Positions 43,553-52,208 of a stretch of DNA of 64,000 nucleotides are shown here, in pieces. Numbering within the stretch: position 1 is the first letter of the stretch; each line of letters opens with the position of its first letter. The notes beneath the pieces were generated by a model. That model did not search any database, was not told the origin of the DNA, and was given only the letters and a program-made list of their open reading frames with translations. Source of the DNA: Larkinella humicola. Lineage in GTDB: Bacteria; Bacteroidota; Bacteroidia; Cytophagales; Spirosomataceae. The stretch lies in assembly GCF_008727875.1 (NCBI RefSeq), contig NZ_VTWS01000003.1, forward strand, positions 248,001-312,000, given 5' to 3'. A program made the position numbers and the translations under genes.

Positions 43553-45880
43553 ATGAATTTGAGAACATTTATACTCATACCCTTCCTTGCCGCTGTAGCA
43601 AATTGCACGCTGGCGCAGCACTATACCTTGCGAGGAACCGTACACGACGAGGCTGGCAGTCCTTTACCCTCCGTAACGGTTTACCTGAAAAATACTAAAT
43701 ACACAACGCTGAGTAATGGAGCAGGAACGTTTCAGATTACCAAAGTTACCGGTGGAAAACACACGCTGGTCATCAGCTATCTGGGCTTTGGCACGATCGA
43801 AAAAGAGGTGGAGGTACAGAAAGACACGACCCTGGCAACCCTTGTTCTGATCAACACGGCGAAGGAACTGGCGGAGGTGTCGGTGAAGGCCGAAAAGCAG
43901 ACCAAAATTCAGGAAACCAAACCCATTACCATCAGCAGCATCCAGATCAAAGACGTTGTCGCGCAGAATGTTTTGCTCACCGACGTGGTGGATCGTCTGT
44001 CGGGCGTGCGCATCCGGCGGTCAAGTTCGCTGGGCGACGGTTCGGATATTTCCATCAACGGCATTCGCGGAACCGCCATCCGGGTGTACATCGACGGTTT
44101 GCCGATGGAATTCATCTATCCCCGCTTCGACATTTCGACGCTGCCCATCGGCAATGTCAAACGGGTCGATGTGTACAAAGGGGTGCTGCCCGTCGATGTG
44201 GGGACGGATGCGATGGGCGGGGGAATCAACCTGATTACGGAGCAGAAAATGCACAATTCGCTGCGGGCGTCGTACAACGTCGGCTCGTTCAACACCCACC
44301 TCGCCGATTTCTCCCTGAGCCTGGCCAATTCGAAGAATTTCTTCGTCAACGTTTCGGGCGCCTATAATTATTCCGATAACGATTACAGGATGAATGCGCT
44401 GGTTTTTGAGAAAAACAAGGTGGAGCAGGTCCGGCGGTTTCACGACCAATACCGGATGGCTTTTGGCGGAATTACCGTTGGAACACACAGCAAACCGTGG
44501 GCGGATGAGTTGAAAGTATCACTGAATTTGTCGGGTGGTTACAAACAACTCATGAACGGCGCCCGCGTTACCAACACGGCTTTTGGCGAAGCGGTTTATC
44601 ACGCCAACAACCTGTCGGCGACGCTAACCTATACCAAATCCTTTCTGAACGAAAAAGTCCACTTCAATTCCATCGGTAATTACAGCCGTGAGCATATCAA
44701 CTACGTCGATACGACCCGCAACGTCTATAGCTGGAGTGGGGCAATTGTGGGTCGGAGGAGTTCGCCGGGAGAATACACCAACACCCATTCCGACACCGAT
44801 ACGGACAGTTGGGTAAACCGCAGTACGCTGACGGTGGCACTGGCAGCCAAACACAAGTTGCTGTTGTCCAACCTCTACGCCAGACAAACGATTCTGGGTA
44901 AAAATTACCTCCTGGACCCGGCGCGGGATTACCTGCGAATTCCGCAGGACTTGACCAAAAACATTGCGGGTTTACAATATGAGGCTTTTTTCTTCAACAG
45001 GCTCACGTTCACCGCAGCCGCCAAACGATTTGATTTCAACCTGAACGGCGCGGAAAATCTCACACTCCAGTTGATCCGGAAAAAGAATGGATTCTGGGGC
45101 TGGAATACCGGTTTGAAATACGACCTGAGTCCGGGGCTTTTTGCCCGGGCGTCGTTCGAAAAAGGGTATCTGATCCCGCAGTTTTACCAGTTTGTGGGCA
45201 ACGGTGCCGACGTGCTGCGCAACACCGATTTGCGGCCCGAAAGCAGCGACAACCTGAATCTGGGCGTTACGGTGGACCGTCCGGTTGCTCCGACGTTGCG
45301 GATTGCGAGCGCGGTGAACGGGTTTTATCGCAAACAGCATGATGTCATTTTTCTGGGAAACACGATTTTCACCCGTTACGAAAATGCCGATGAAGTCCGC
45401 ACGCTGGGCGTTGAAGGCGACGTGTTGCTGACCTACAAAACCGCCTTTTCGCTCAAAACGAACGTGACGTTTATGCGGAAAACCTTCGCCAAAATCGAAG
45501 CACCGGAAAATCAGTTTCTGGTCGGAGCGGCTTTTCCCAACAACCCCAATTTTTTCGCCAATACCGAGTTTTCGTGGCAGAAAGGCAAGCTGTTCAGCGA
45601 AAATGACCACTTCAGGGCCTACGTTTTTTACAATTATATCGCCACGTTCAACTACATCCAGGTCGGCAAAGACAACAGCCCCCGCAAAACACCAACGGCG
45701 TATGTACCGGTGCAAAACCGGGTCGATGCCGGCGTCTCCTACAAGCTCAACAAGCAGGGCCTGACGACCTCGGTCAACGTCCTGAATAGTTTCAATGCCG
45801 AGTTGTTCGACAATTTTCTGGTACCCCGGGCCGGTAGAAGCTTCAATGTCAAGATCATTTATGAAATCGCTAATTTTTAA
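43553..45880 (+). CDS. TonB-dependent receptor, XusA-like siderophore receptor
   Basis: A 775-residue outer-membrane receptor. The signal peptide (ILIPFLAAVANCTLAQ) is followed by a carboxypeptidase-like domain (LRGTVHDEAGSPLPSVTVYL), a plug (LTDVVDRLSGVRIRRSSSLGD, ININGIRG-type sequence, GTDAMGGGINLIT) and a barrel ending SFNVKIIYEIANF. The size and the absence of SusC signatures fit a siderophore or metal receptor. The next gene, 6 bases on, encodes a DUF4374 lipoprotein, the arrangement of the Bacteroides xusAB pair. Confidence 0.9.
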   Translation: MNLRTFILIPFLAAVANCTLAQHYTLRGTVHDEAGSPLPSVTVYLKNTKYTTLSNGAGTFQITKVTGGKHTLVISYLGFGTIEKEVEVQKDTTLATLVLINTAKELAEVSVKAEKQTKIQETKPITISSIQIKDVVAQNVLLTDVVDRLSGVRIRRSSSLGDGSDISINGIRGTAIRVYIDGLPMEFIYPRFDISTLPIGNVKRVDVYKGVLPVDVGTDAMGGGINLITEQKMHNSLRASYNVGSFNTHLADFSLSLANSKNFFVNVSGAYNYSDNDYRMNALVFEKNKVEQVRRFHDQYRMAFGGITVGTHSKPWADELKVSLNLSGGYKQLMNGARVTNTAFGEAVYHANNLSATLTYTKSFLNEKVHFNSIGNYSREHINYVDTTRNVYSWSGAIVGRRSSPGEYTNTHSDTDTDSWVNRSTLTVALAAKHKLLLSNLYARQTILGKNYLLDPARDYLRIPQDLTKNIAGLQYEAFFFNRLTFTAAAKRFDFNLNGAENLTLQLIRKKNGFWGWNTGLKYDLSPGLFARASFEKGYLIPQFYQFVGNGADVLRNTDLRPESSDNLNLGVTVDRPVAPTLRIASAVNGFYRKQHDVIFLGNTIFTRYENADEVRTLGVEGDVLLTYKTAFSLKTNVTFMRKTFAKIEAPENQFLVGAAFPNNPNFFANTEFSWQKGKLFSENDHFRAYVFYNYIATFNYIQVGKDNSPRKTPTAYVPVQNRVDAGVSYKLNKQGLTTSVNVLNSFNAELFDNFLVPRAGRSFNVKIIYEIANF

Positions 45881-45886
45881 ATAACC

Positions 45887-47197
45887 ATGAAGAAAACCGG
45901 TTTACTCCTTTCTATTTTCATCGCAGGTACCCTCTTTTCGTGTCAAACCAGTGACCCCGACACGCCCGCTGCCGAATCCAAATACCAGGAGGAAGGCTAC
46001 GTACTGGCGTCCATTTCGCAGACCTCGGCCAGCAATACATTTTACGCCGGGTATTTTCCAACGCTGCCCTCCGGCAATGTGGACCTGACCGCCAAATCGA
46101 GCTATTCCAGCTTTTACCCGAGCGCAACCTGGAAAAATTACCTGTTTGGCCAACCGCTTGTTTCCGACAAAAAGTTGTCAAAAATGGCCGTTGTAAAGGC
46201 AACCGGGGCCATTGAGGAAGTGGCTAGTATTCCGCTGGTCGACTACATATCCCGGGTGCTGATTATCAACGATCAATTGGGGGTTTATTCGACGGGGGGC
46301 AATCGGGCCCTGTTTATGTTCAATCCGACTACCATGGAAAACCTGGGTCCGATCGATATGGCATCGGCCCAGAATTTTCCCGATCATGAGACCAACATCT
46401 ATCCGCATCTGACGTACCGGGCCAGCGACAACCGGCTCTTTGCGTCTTTATACACCAATAGCTCGAAAACCGGCCAGTTTTATGATGCGCAGAATGTGTA
46501 TGTGGAGGTAATTAACATGACCACCAAAAAGTGGGAAAAAACGGCCGTATTCGAGCAGGCGACCTACGCGGTTTCGCGCGGAGCCGAAAACAGCCTGGTC
46601 GACGAGAACGGTACTATCTACGTCATTACGCAGGGGCAGTATGGTCTCGACGGGCAGCTCGGTCCCAATGCCGCCAAACGGTCGCGCCCCCAGATTTTGA
46701 AAATACCGGCGGGAAGTACGGATTTCGACAAAACCTACAGTTTCAATCCGGTCAGTGCGGTGGGTTTGCCCAACCTGATGTTTCAACTGGTGTTGGGTGG
46801 GGTCTATGACGCCAACGGGATTGCCTATGCCTGCATTTCCGGGCAACAGGATCCGCCAAGACTCCTGGAGTTGATCGCCAAACTGGCGACGAACACGATT
46901 ACGGCCACGGAGTATCAGGAACTTTCCAACCTGGCCTTCTACGGAGCCAACCAGCGCTGGGCCAGGCTGGATCTGAACGCCAAAACCGCCACGATCATTC
47001 AGGATATTCCGCTGACGGCTGGCTACGGGTATCCGATTACGTACAAGTACGATGGCAAAATTTACATGCCGGTCTACAATGCCGAGCAAAAGCTGAACGG
47101 TATTTATAGCTACGACCCAACGACCAGCAAGGCAACTCAAATTGCTGCGCTGACCGCCGGTGGATTAATCACACACTTTTACAAGCTGACAAAATAA
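45887..47197 (+). CDS. DUF4374 lipoprotein, XusB-like
   Basis: A 436-residue lipoprotein (leader and lipobox FIAGTLFSCQTSD), probably surface exposed. The rest is a beta-propeller-like sequence of repeated short strands (VKATGAIEEVASIPLVDY, LFMFNPTTMENLGPIDMA, WARLDLNAKTATIIQDIPL). In Bacteroides the DUF4374 protein XusB binds ferric enterobactin for the receptor XusA. Pairing here with a receptor and a PepSY protein supports a like role, though the bound siderophore is unknown. Confidence 0.88.
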   Translation: MKKTGLLLSIFIAGTLFSCQTSDPDTPAAESKYQEEGYVLASISQTSASNTFYAGYFPTLPSGNVDLTAKSSYSSFYPSATWKNYLFGQPLVSDKKLSKMAVVKATGAIEEVASIPLVDYISRVLIINDQLGVYSTGGNRALFMFNPTTMENLGPIDMASAQNFPDHETNIYPHLTYRASDNRLFASLYTNSSKTGQFYDAQNVYVEVINMTTKKWEKTAVFEQATYAVSRGAENSLVDENGTIYVITQGQYGLDGQLGPNAAKRSRPQILKIPAGSTDFDKTYSFNPVSAVGLPNLMFQLVLGGVYDANGIAYACISGQQDPPRLLELIAKLATNTITATEYQELSNLAFYGANQRWARLDLNAKTATIIQDIPLTAGYGYPITYKYDGKIYMPVYNAEQKLNGIYSYDPTTSKATQIAALTAGGLITHFYKLTK

Positions 47198-47210
47198 CCC
47201 TGCAACCTTC

Positions 47211-47259
47211 GAACAGGCCGGATGCTGGCACTCGCCGGGAATACGGCCTGTTCTTTTAT
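47211..47259 (+). terminator. Terminator of the receptor-DUF4374 operon
   Basis: GAACAGGCCG (47211-47220) pairs perfectly with CGGCCTGTTC (47244-47253), followed by TTTTATT. It lies 13 bases after the stop and abuts the convergent aldo/keto reductase gene. Confidence 0.8.
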
Positions 47260-48284
47260 TAAACCGGCAGCGGATTCAGATCCGGGTTTTTGCGCTGGTG
47301 CCAATACGGATAAATCGGCTCTTTGTTGCTGGCAGCATCGAGCCGGGCCACCTGCTCGTTCGACAGATTCCAGCCAATGGCACCCAGATTCTGGGTCAGT
47401 TGTTCTTCGGTTCGGGCGCCGATTACGATGCTCGAAACGGTTGGGCGTTGCAGCAACCAGTTCAGGGCCACCTGGGCGACGGTTTTGCCGGTTTCGGCCG
47501 CCAGTTCGTCCAGCGTATCGACAATCGTAAACCAGTAGTCTTCCGGAATCACCGGGCCTTCGCCCCCACCCTGCGCAATCCGGCTGTCGGCAGGTGCCGG
47601 ATTGCTCCGACGGTATTTGCCACCCAATCGTCCGGCCGCCAGCGGACTCCAGACCACCGTTCCAACGTTCTGATCCAGCGCAAGCGGCATCAATTCCCAC
47701 TCAAATTCGCGGCTCAGCAGCGAGTAATACGCCTGGTGTGTCACGTATTTCGACCAGCCGTAGCGTTCGGAAACCGACAGCGATTTCATCAAATGCCAGC
47801 CGGAGAAGTTGGAACAGCCGATGTAGCGCACTTTTCCGCTCTGTACCAGATGGTTCAATGCACTCAGCGTTTCCTCTACGGGCGTGTTGCCGTCGAAACC
47901 GTGCATGTAATAGATGTCGATGTGATCGGTTTTTAACCGGCGCAGGCTGTCTTCACAGGATTTGACCAGGTGAAACCGTGACGAACCAAAATCATTCGGC
48001 CCATCGCCCATTTTAAAGGTTGCCTTGGTCGAAATCAGGGCCTTATCGCGTAAACCGGTCAGGGCCTTGCCGAGAATTTCTTCGGACGTGCCCTTTGAAT
48101 ACACGTCGGCGGTATCGAACAATGTCAGACCGGCATCCAGACAACGATTGACCATCCGGGTCGCTTCATCGACCTGTGTGCTGCCCCAGGCTTTAAAAAA
48201 ATCCGTGCCGCCCCCAAACGTGCCCGTTCCAAAACTCAACACCGGAACCTTTAGCCCCGACGCACCTAACTGTCTGTATTCCAT
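47259..48284 (-). CDS. Aldo/keto reductase
   Basis: A 341-residue NADPH-dependent (beta/alpha)8 oxidoreductase. The tetrad is visible: Asp and Tyr in LFDTADVYSKG, Lys in LISTKATF and His in YYMHGFDG. The start MEYRQLGASGLKVPVLSFGTG is typical of the potassium-channel-beta/YajO-like group. It reduces aldehydes or ketones; the substrate is unknown. A CAAATATA box (48441-48448, minus TATATTTG) suggests a leader that carries the hairpin element at 48309-48411. Confidence 0.92.
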   Translation of the reverse strand: MEYRQLGASGLKVPVLSFGTGTFGGGTDFFKAWGSTQVDEATRMVNRCLDAGLTLFDTADVYSKGTSEEILGKALTGLRDKALISTKATFKMGDGPNDFGSSRFHLVKSCEDSLRRLKTDHIDIYYMHGFDGNTPVEETLSALNHLVQSGKVRYIGCSNFSGWHLMKSLSVSERYGWSKYVTHQAYYSLLSREFEWELMPLALDQNVGTVVWSPLAAGRLGGKYRRSNPAPADSRIAQGGGEGPVIPEDYWFTIVDTLDELAAETGKTVAQVALNWLLQRPTVSSIVIGARTEEQLTQNLGAIGWNLSNEQVARLDAASNKEPIYPYWHQRKNPDLNPLPV

Positions 48285-48308
48285 AGCAATGAAGAATTTA
48301 AAAATAAA

Positions 48309-48411
48309 GGTTATTTCGCGGAGATCAGCAGAGAAAAAGGAGTTAAGCGGAGTGTATAAATAATCTCTGCGTACCTCTTATTTTTCTCCGCTTAACTCCG
48401 CGAAATAACGA
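48309..48411. repeat. Long-arm hairpin element, CTCCGCGAAA decamer family, copy 1
   Basis: GTTATTTCGCGGAG (48310-48323) pairs perfectly with 48396-48409. The inner sequence repeats CTCTGCGTAC, CTCCGCTTAA, CTCCGCGAAA, nearly in 10-base phase. The element at 54726-54817 is built from the same decamers. It lies in the probable leader of the aldo/keto reductase gene; the rest of the gap up to 48574 also holds a small CTTACAA/TTGTAAG dyad (48490-48510). Confidence 0.78.
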
Positions 48412-48574
48412 TTCCCATTCCGTCAATTTAATAACCGGGACAAATATATCACGATTTGCATCACCCGGTTTCCTGCCCACAACGGCTGTCTTACAAATAG
48501 AAATTGTAAGTCTACACCGGAACGCTTAATTTGAGGAGCCAAACCACCCTTTGCCCCACTGCTGCCCGATCTCT

Positions 48575-49927
48575 ATGGAAATAGCTTCTTTTCTGATTGT
48601 CTTTTTTATGGTGCGATACATCCGGACCTCACTCCAGACAGCCGTGCGGTTTCCGGAGTGGGAAAGAATCCTGGTGATCGTTCAGTATGCGGCATCCGGT
48701 TTATTGGCAGCCGATGTCTTTCTTGATTCCAGCATTACCAAATGGCTCTGGCACCTTATGCTGCTCGGCATGGTTGGGGCGGCTTATCTCCTGAAAGAGT
48801 TCCGGCCGGTTCGCAACGTCTGGCTGGCGGTTGGCCCCTACATCCTGGTTTCGCTCTTCAAAGACATCGCAAGGTTGATCGATTCGGATTTTTACGAATC
48901 CATCAGTACGGTCGTTGAGATCGCCGAAGTCTTTACGCTGGTGTGGCTGATTGCGACCTGGGTCAGTACGCAACGGCAGCAGAAAGCCCTCGAAAAAGAA
49001 CGCCTGAAACGACTCCAGGAAGAAGAACAAAGTCGGATTATTGCCGGTCAGAACGTCATGCTCGAACAGCTTGTGGCGGAACGGACGGCCGAATTGACCC
49101 GCCAAAAAGAAGAACTCGAACAAACGCTGACCGAACTGAAAGCCACGCAGGATCAACTGATTCAACGCGAAAAAATGGCCTCGCTGGGGGAACTAACCGC
49201 CGGTATCGCCCACGAAATTCAGAATCCGCTCAACTTCGTCAACAACTTTTCGGAAGTGTCGGTGGAGTTGATCGAAGAGTTGAAGGAAGAACGCAGACGG
49301 GAAGACCGGGACATTGAACTGGAAGAAGAGCTGCTGACCGATCTTACGCAAAACCTGCAAAAAATTACGCACCACGGCAAACGCGCCGACTCGATTGTGA
49401 AGGGCATGCTGCAACATTCGCGCACCAGCACACCCCAGCGGGAACCCACCGACCTCAACAACCTGGCCGATGAATACCTACGGCTGGCGTACCACGGTTT
49501 GCGGGCCAGCGATAAGTCCTTCAATGCCACCTTGATCATGGATTTCGACGAGCACCTGAGCAAGGTCTCTGTGGTGCCGCAGGACATGGGCCGGGTGCTG
49601 CTCAATCTATTTACGAATGCTTTTTATGCCACGGAACAAAAACGAAAAACCGGTCTGGCGGGCTATCAGCCCACGGTGCAGGTCAGCACGAAACGCCTGT
49701 CCGACGAGCAAATTGAAATCCGGGTGCGCGACAATGGCTGCGGAATTCCGAAAACCGTCCTGAACAAAATTTACCAGCCATTTTTCACAACCAAACCCAC
49801 GGGCCAGGGAACCGGTCTGGGTCTGTCGCTGAGTTATGACATCGTTACAAAAGGCCACGGTGGAGCGCTGACCGTCGAAACCGAAGAAGGTGAGTTTACG
49901 GAGTTCATCATTCAGTTACCGACATAA
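48575..49927 (+). CDS. Membrane sensor histidine kinase
   Basis: A 450-residue kinase from ATG 48575 (an upstream TTG at 48551 is less likely). Four or five helices fill residues 1-130, a coiled coil follows at about 132-200 (QRQQKALEKERLKRLQEEE), then the phosphoacceptor His213 in GIAHEIQNPLNF and the ATPase domain with LLNLFTNAFYA, DNGCGIPKTV and GTGLGLSLSYDI. No extracellular domain is evident, so it may sense the membrane. Its partners are the two regulators that follow. Confidence 0.93.
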   Translation: MEIASFLIVFFMVRYIRTSLQTAVRFPEWERILVIVQYAASGLLAADVFLDSSITKWLWHLMLLGMVGAAYLLKEFRPVRNVWLAVGPYILVSLFKDIARLIDSDFYESISTVVEIAEVFTLVWLIATWVSTQRQQKALEKERLKRLQEEEQSRIIAGQNVMLEQLVAERTAELTRQKEELEQTLTELKATQDQLIQREKMASLGELTAGIAHEIQNPLNFVNNFSEVSVELIEELKEERRREDRDIELEEELLTDLTQNLQKITHHGKRADSIVKGMLQHSRTSTPQREPTDLNNLADEYLRLAYHGLRASDKSFNATLIMDFDEHLSKVSVVPQDMGRVLLNLFTNAFYATEQKRKTGLAGYQPTVQVSTKRLSDEQIEIRVRDNGCGIPKTVLNKIYQPFFTTKPTGQGTGLGLSLSYDIVTKGHGGALTVETEEGEFTEFIIQLPT

Positions 49928-49988
49928 AGGCCGAGTTTGCGTACCTTTGAGAACGAACCCTTTTTATTTTTTACTAAATACGCCTGAG

Positions 49989-50363
49989 ATGAAAGTACTG
50001 GTAGTAGATGACGAAACGGACGTACAAATACTTTTTGAACAACGCTTTCGGCGCGAGATCCGCGCGGGCGAACTCCTGTTCGCTTTTGCCCATTCGGGCG
50101 AGAAAGCCCTCGCTTATCTGAACGAACACCCTTCTGAATATGTACTGATTCTGTCGGACATCAACATGCCCGGCATGAGCGGTCTGGAACTGTTGCGCCT
50201 GATTAAAACCTCTTACCCGGCCCCTCCGCCCGTTGTGATGATGATCACGGCGTATGGTGATAGCGAAAGCTACGACCAGGCGATGCAACTCGGAGCCGAC
50301 GCGTTTCTGACCAAACCGCTTGACTTTACCAACCTGAAAGAAAAACTCAAAAGCGCCCTATGA
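49989..50363 (+). CDS. Single-domain response regulator
   Basis: A 124-residue receiver domain with no output domain. Acidic residues are in VVDDETD, the phosphoacceptor is Asp57 (LSDINMPG), Thr is in MMITAYGD and Lys in FLTKPLDF. The start ATG 49989 is chosen because family similarity begins there. It probably works as a phosphate relay or sink between the kinase and the cyclase. Its last four bases (ATGA) overlap the next start. Confidence 0.93.
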   Translation: MKVLVVDDETDVQILFEQRFRREIRAGELLFAFAHSGEKALAYLNEHPSEYVLILSDINMPGMSGLELLRLIKTSYPAPPPVVMMITAYGDSESYDQAMQLGADAFLTKPLDFTNLKEKLKSAL

Positions 50364-51406
50364 AGTCTAAAATTCTGGTCGTGGATGACGAAACCGATCT
50401 GGAACTGCTGATCCGGCAAAAGTTTCGCCGACAAATCCGCGAACTGCAATATGAGTTTGTTTTTGCTTTCAATGGCGTCGATGCGCTGGTTAAACTCCAG
50501 CAACATCCCGACATCGATGTTGTGCTGAGTGATATCAACATGCCCGAAATGGATGGTCTGACGCTGCTGGAAAAACTCGGCGAGGTCAGCCCGCTGACCA
50601 AAACCGTGATCGTTTCGGCGTATAGCGACATGGCCAACATCCGGACAGCCATGAACCGGGGAGCCTTCGATTTTATCTGCAAACCGGTCAATTTTGAAGA
50701 CCTGGACGTTACGATGCAGAAAACCATCCGGCACGTGGCACAACTCCGGGATACGCTGAAGGCCATCAAGGAAAACAATATTCTGCGGATGTACGTCGAT
50801 GAGTCGGTGCTCAATTTCATGGATCGCCGGGAGTTCGAATCGTCACTGATGGTGAATGAAACGGTTCAGGCGACGGCGGTTTTTATCGACATCTGCGGGT
50901 TTACGGCCATCACGGAGCGCGAAAGTGCCGATACCGTCGTGAAGCTGATCAACCTGTATTTCGACGTGATGGTGAAAGAAATCATCGCCCAGGGCGGTTT
51001 TGTCGATAAATTCATGGGCGATGCGATCATGGCCGTTTTCCGGGGCGACTACCACCTCGACCGGGCCATCGAAGCCGCTCTGGCCGTTCGGAACCACATT
51101 GAGTCGATGGAAGCCACGCTGCCCGACGAACCCATTTACACGCCCAAAGTGGCCATCGGCATCAATACCGGTGAAGTGATTTCCGGCAACATCGGCTCGG
51201 CAACCCTCCGTCGGCTCGATTACACGGTCATCGGCGATGTGGTCAATACGGCCCAGCGCCTGCAGTCGTATGCCCAGGAAGGGCAGATCATCATCAGTGA
51301 TGCCGCCTACCAGTTGGTCAAAAACTCCTTCCGTTGTGAACCGCTGGGTGAAGTTTTGCTGAAAAATAAAGCAAATCCGGTGGCGGTTTATGCGGTGATC
51401 GAATAA
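50360..51406 (+). CDS. Response regulator with adenylate cyclase output domain
   Basis: A 348-residue two-domain protein. The receiver has Asp58 (LSDINMPE) and the CKPV lysine. A helical linker at about 115-165 leads to a class III cyclase: metal Asp177 (FIDICGFT) and Asp221 (KFMGDAIMAVF), adenine-contact Lys217 and Asp287 (LDYTVIG), and transition-state Asn296 and Arg300 (NTAQRLQ). All residues needed for cAMP synthesis are present. The window also encodes a Crp/Fnr protein, a possible reader, though linkage is unproven. Confidence 0.94.
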   Translation: MKSKILVVDDETDLELLIRQKFRRQIRELQYEFVFAFNGVDALVKLQQHPDIDVVLSDINMPEMDGLTLLEKLGEVSPLTKTVIVSAYSDMANIRTAMNRGAFDFICKPVNFEDLDVTMQKTIRHVAQLRDTLKAIKENNILRMYVDESVLNFMDRREFESSLMVNETVQATAVFIDICGFTAITERESADTVVKLINLYFDVMVKEIIAQGGFVDKFMGDAIMAVFRGDYHLDRAIEAALAVRNHIESMEATLPDEPIYTPKVAIGINTGEVISGNIGSATLRRLDYTVIGDVVNTAQRLQSYAQEGQIIISDAAYQLVKNSFRCEPLGEVLLKNKANPVAVYAVIE

Positions 51407-51498
51407 ATACGCGCTGTATTCACGTCGATTTTTATCCGGTTGGCGCCCGAATTCTAACCATTCATCCCCTTTTTTTACCCCTTCAATTAAACACCCCT

Positions 51499-51527
51499 TG
51501 TTTACTAAACAGTGTTCAGTACATTTG
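51499..51527 (+). promoter_or_regulatory. tetR promoter with 17-bp dyad operator
   Basis: TTG (51499-51501) and TACATTTG (51520-51527) form a promoter with an 18-base spacer. The spacer is filled by ACTAAACAGTGTTCAGT (51504-51520), a perfect dyad of pattern ACTnAACAnTGTTnAGT. A second core, GAACAGTGTTA, lies at 52186-52196 before the tolC gene. This fits autorepression and control of the efflux genes by the TetR protein. Confidence 0.75.
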
Positions 51528-51545
51528 TAACGTTAATTAACAGAT

Positions 51546-52166
51546 ATGGGAATTGTTGAGCGAAAAGAGCGCGAGAAAGAGGAAATGCGGAAACTGATTC
51601 TGGAAGCAGCCCAAAAGCTGTTTTTGGAGACTGGTTTCGAAAAAGTAAGCATCCGGAACATTGCCGATGCCATTGAATACAGTCCGGCGACGATTTACCT
51701 GTATTTTAAAGATAAAAACGAGTTGCTGTACGCCATCCACAACATCGGTTTTCAAAAAATGGTCGAAGAGTTCCAGCCAGCACTCAACCTGGCTGATCCT
51801 TTTGATCGCTTGGTGGAAATGGGGCGTCGGTATTTTCGATTTGCCTTCGAGAATCCGGAGTTGTTCGACCTGATGTTTATCATGACGGCACCAATGGATT
51901 CGCTGGCTTGTCGGGATGATGATAAATGGGACGAAGGACGAACGGCCTTCCAACTACTGATAACCTGCGTGCAGGATTGTATCGACGCTGGTGTATTTAA
52001 GTACCAGGATGCCGAAGTGGCCGCCCTGATGATCTGGAGTGCAGTGCATGGCAATACCGCACTTTTTCTGCGAAAACGACTGGAAATGTTTGAGGAAAGC
52101 CGCCGGAAACAATTGATGGAAGATGCTTTCACACTCTTCATCGAAACCATTCACAAAGGGCTGTAA
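51546..52166 (+). CDS. TetR/AcrR family regulator
   Basis: A 206-residue repressor-like protein. The helix-turn-helix covers about residues 10-56 (RKLILEAAQKLFLETGFEKVSIRNIADAIEYSPATIYLYFKDKNELL-type sequence); the C-terminal helices form a ligand pocket. It leads the efflux operon and probably represses it until a drug, lipid or bile-like compound binds. Two matching dyads flank the gene. Confidence 0.93.
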   Translation: MGIVERKEREKEEMRKLILEAAQKLFLETGFEKVSIRNIADAIEYSPATIYLYFKDKNELLYAIHNIGFQKMVEEFQPALNLADPFDRLVEMGRRYFRFAFENPELFDLMFIMTAPMDSLACRDDDKWDEGRTAFQLLITCVQDCIDAGVFKYQDAEVAALMIWSAVHGNTALFLRKRLEMFEESRRKQLMEDAFTLFIETIHKGL

Positions 52167-52185
52167 AAAATTTTATCAACATAGT

Positions 52186-52196
52186 GAACAGTGTTA
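52186..52196 (+). promoter_or_regulatory. Second TetR operator core
   Basis: The AACAGTGTT core of the upstream operator is repeated in the 42-base gap between tetR and the tolC-type gene; the outer ACT/AGT arms are less well kept. It could provide local control of the efflux genes. Confidence 0.45.
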
Positions 52197-52208
52197 ATTT
52201 TATACTGC

